This document shows positions 62,149 to 64,000 of a DNA stretch of 64,000 bases, in pieces. The DNA comes from Actinobacillus sp. GY-402. Lineage in GTDB: Bacteria; Pseudomonadota; Gammaproteobacteria; Enterobacterales; Pasteurellaceae. The notes beneath the pieces are model-generated. The model saw only the letters and a program-made list of their open reading frames with translations, had not been told where the DNA came from and did no database searches. Within the stretch, counting starts at the first letter, position 1. Each line of letters begins with the position of its first letter. The translations under genes and the position numbers were made by a program. The stretch spans positions 1,488,001 to 1,552,000 of the forward strand of contig NZ_CP062137.1 in assembly GCF_014843355.1 (NCBI RefSeq). The letters are read 5' to 3'.

Positions 62149-64000
62149 ATACCTCCGTGCAACGTGCGAAGAATATCGGCAAATACGCCGGCGGCCGTGA
62201 CATCCGTTCCCGCGCCGTAACCGCGCAATAACAGCGGAATCGGGCTGTAATAACGGGTTAAGAACGCTAAGGCGTTTTCGCCGTCTTTCACTTTATAGAG
62301 CGGATGATTTTCATCTACCGCCTCAATGGCGACACGGCATTTAGAACCGTTAATGGAGCCGACGTAACGCAATACTTTGCCTTCTTTTTTCGCCGCCTGA
62401 ACCCGTTGGTCGAATTCCGCATCCAAATCAGGCAGAACGGCTAAGAATTCATCGCGGCTCATGCCGTCGGAGAAACCGCGCGGCAATACGCCTTCCACTT
62501 CGATATCTTCAAACTCGAGCGGCAACCCGGTTTCACGGGCTAAAATCAGTAATTTCCGCGCCACATCGGCGCCGGATAAATCATCGCGCGGATCCGGTTC
62601 GGTAAAGCCTTTTTCTTTCGCTAATAACGTGGCTTGCGAAAGAGTTAAACCTTCTTCCAGTTTACCGAAAATGAAAGAAAGCGAGCCGGACAGAATGCCT
62701 TCGAATTTTTCCACTTCATCGCCGGCAGCCAGCAAGTTTTGCAGGTTTTCAATTACCGGCAAACCTGCGCCCACATTGGTTTCATATAAAAATTTATGGC
62801 TCCCCTGACGCGCCGCTTCGCGCAATTCCTGATAATAGGCATAACTTGAAGTATTGGCTTTTTTGTTCGGAGTGACCACATGAAAACCTTCGCGCAACGC
62901 TCGAACATAAAGATTTGAAACGGATTGCGCCGAAGTACAGTCTACAAACACCGGATTCACCACATGATGCAGTTTAATGAAAGACAACAGCACATCGAAA
63001 TCCGACGGTTGAATGGCATTTTGCAAGTCGTTTTTCCAGTCGTCCAAATCCAAACCGTTTTCGTTCAACAGCATTTTATTCACGTTCGCTAACGCGCAAA
63101 CGCGAATTTCAATGTCTTTTTTGGCTAAAAACGCCTTTTGTTGTTTGATCTGCTCGATCAGCGCACCGCCAACACCGCCAACACCAACGAGGAAGACGTC
63201 AATGGACTTTTTATTGCTGAATAATCCCTGATGCGTAGCTTTTACCGCTTCAATCGCTTTATTCATCGGCACCACGGCGGAAATGGAGCGTTCGGAAGAG
63301 CCCTGCGCAATGGCCACAATGCTGATATTAGCCTGAGCCAGGGAAGAGAAGAAACGCGCCGCAATACCTTTGGCGGTACGCATACCGTCGCCCACCACGG
63401 AAACAATGGATAAATCTTTAATGATATCCACCGGATCAAGGGCGCCGGATTGCAGTTCCCGGGCAAATTCCGTATTTAATACGCTCAGGGCGTGATCCGC
63501 CAATTTAGCCGGCACACAAAAACTGATGCTGTATTCGGAGGAAGATTGGGTAATCAAAATCACGGAAATTCCCGCTTTCGACATGGTTGAAAAGACGCGC
63601 GCCGCCATGCCGACCATGCCTTGCATGCCCGGGCCGGACACATTAAACATCGCCACATTGTCTAAATTGGTAATGCCTTTCACCTGTAAACCTTCAGCGG
63701 CATTTTCGTCGCTGTCGATCACCGAACCCGGTGCGTCCGGATTGCCGGTATTTTTAATCAGACAAGGAATATTGGTTTGCACCAACGGACCGATAGTCCG
63801 GGGATGAATCACTTTCGCGCCGAAATAAGACAACTCCATGGCTTCGCGATAAGATAAATGCGGTAAGAGACGAGCATCCGGTACCAAACGCGGATCACAG
63901 GTAAACACGCCATCCACATCCGTCCAGATTTCGCAGGCGCTGGCTTTCAGGCAGGCGGCCAGACAGGCGGCGGAATAATCGGAACCGTTACGTCCCAGCA
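62145..64000 (-). CDS. thrA: Bifunctional aspartokinase/homoserine dehydrogenase I (partial, N-terminus outside window)
   Basis: First and third committed steps of threonine synthesis. The frame runs off the right edge; about 618 of ~815 residues are visible. It starts mid-kinase ([31 protein letters not shown]), continues with two ACT domains ([34 protein letters not shown]) and ends with homoserine dehydrogenase ([39 protein letters not shown]). It overlaps thrB by four bases. The thr leader lies outside the window. Confidence 0.96.
   Translation of the reverse strand, partial: LGRNGSDYSAACLAACLKASACEIWTDVDGVFTCDPRLVPDARLLPHLSYREAMELSYFGAKVIHPRTIGPLVQTNIPCLIKNTGNPDAPGSVIDSDENAAEGLQVKGITNLDNVAMFNVSGPGMQGMVGMAARVFSTMSKAGISVILITQSSSEYSISFCVPAKLADHALSVLNTEFARELQSGALDPVDIIKDLSIVSVVGDGMRTAKGIAARFFSSLAQANISIVAIAQGSSERSISAVVPMNKAIEAVKATHQGLFSNKKSIDVFLVGVGGVGGALIEQIKQQKAFLAKKDIEIRVCALANVNKMLLNENGLDLDDWKNDLQNAIQPSDFDVLLSFIKLHHVVNPVFVDCTSAQSVSNLYVRALREGFHVVTPNKKANTSSYAYYQELREAARQGSHKFLYETNVGAGLPVIENLQNLLAAGDEVEKFEGILSGSLSFIFGKLEEGLTLSQATLLAKEKGFTEPDPRDDLSGADVARKLLILARETGLPLEFEDIEVEGVLPRGFSDGMSRDEFLAVLPDLDAEFDQRVQAAKKEGKVLRYVGSINGSKCRVAIEAVDENHPLYKVKDGENALAFLTRYYSPIPLLLRGYGAGTDVTAAGVFADILRTLHGGI

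Overview
The window is chromosomal DNA from a Pasteurellaceae gammaproteobacterium. The evidence is the very frequent 9-mer AAGTGCGGT and its complement (the Haemophilus-type DNA uptake signal sequence, USS), often in inverted pairs acting as terminators, together with the gene content (iscRS, arcB without a PAS domain, the ccm operon, htpG, metK, thrABC) and AT-leaning codon use. The Haemophilus-type USS fits the Haemophilus / Aggregatibacter / Pasteurella / Basfia-[Mannheimia] succiniciproducens / A. succinogenes side of the family. A succinate-producer such as Basfia is my best guess, but that is inference.

Layout. 1-5133: housekeeping genes iscS (partial), iscR with a good type 1 IscR operator, trmJ, suhB and arcB. 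5271-12681: a biofilm exopolysaccharide module, with a dispersin-like GH20 hexosaminidase facing the pgaABCD operon (poly-N-acetylglucosamine synthesis and export); a perfect 30-bp USS hairpin lies between them. 12895-18741: a complete minus-strand rRNA operon (16S, tRNA-Ile, tRNA-Ala, 23S, 5S) with promoter, boxA elements, processing stems and terminator. 18809-29884: murI, two uncharacterised exported proteins, the complete ccmABCDEFGHI cytochrome c maturation operon, cpdA, nudF and a phosphopantetheinyl transferase. 30224-37308: htpG, two Opa-like porin paralogues around sprT, metK, ndk and pepB.

37406-51406 is a visibly AT-rich surface polysaccharide locus transcribed on the minus strand: wzm, wzt, a DUF4422-GT8 fusion glycosyltransferase, a broken acyltransferase, glf, a GT2 enzyme, a DUF4422 enzyme, a WbaP-like initiator, a CDP-glycerol-transferase-like protein and rmlBADC. 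It predicts an ABC-exported O-antigen or similar glycan with rhamnose and galactofuranose. The locus starts 9 bp downstream of hpt and ends at a strong terminator before pepB. The variable core has almost no USS, which suggests acquisition by transfer.

51992-52116 holds the most interesting non-coding element: a Fur-box promoter followed by a roughly 92-nt transcript with an intrinsic terminator, between pmbA and hpt. This looks like a Fur-regulated small RNA. 52140-64000 carries pmbA, a PIN-toxin/antitoxin pair, yjgA, an M15 carboxypeptidase, dapE, a REP-associated transposase flanked by inverted REP palindromes (with a transposase-free copy of the same inverted pair about 2 kb away), a Spx/ArsC-like protein, glutathionylspermidine synthetase/amidase and the thrABC operon (thrA partial).

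All calls come from reading motifs and from memory of the families. No searches were run.
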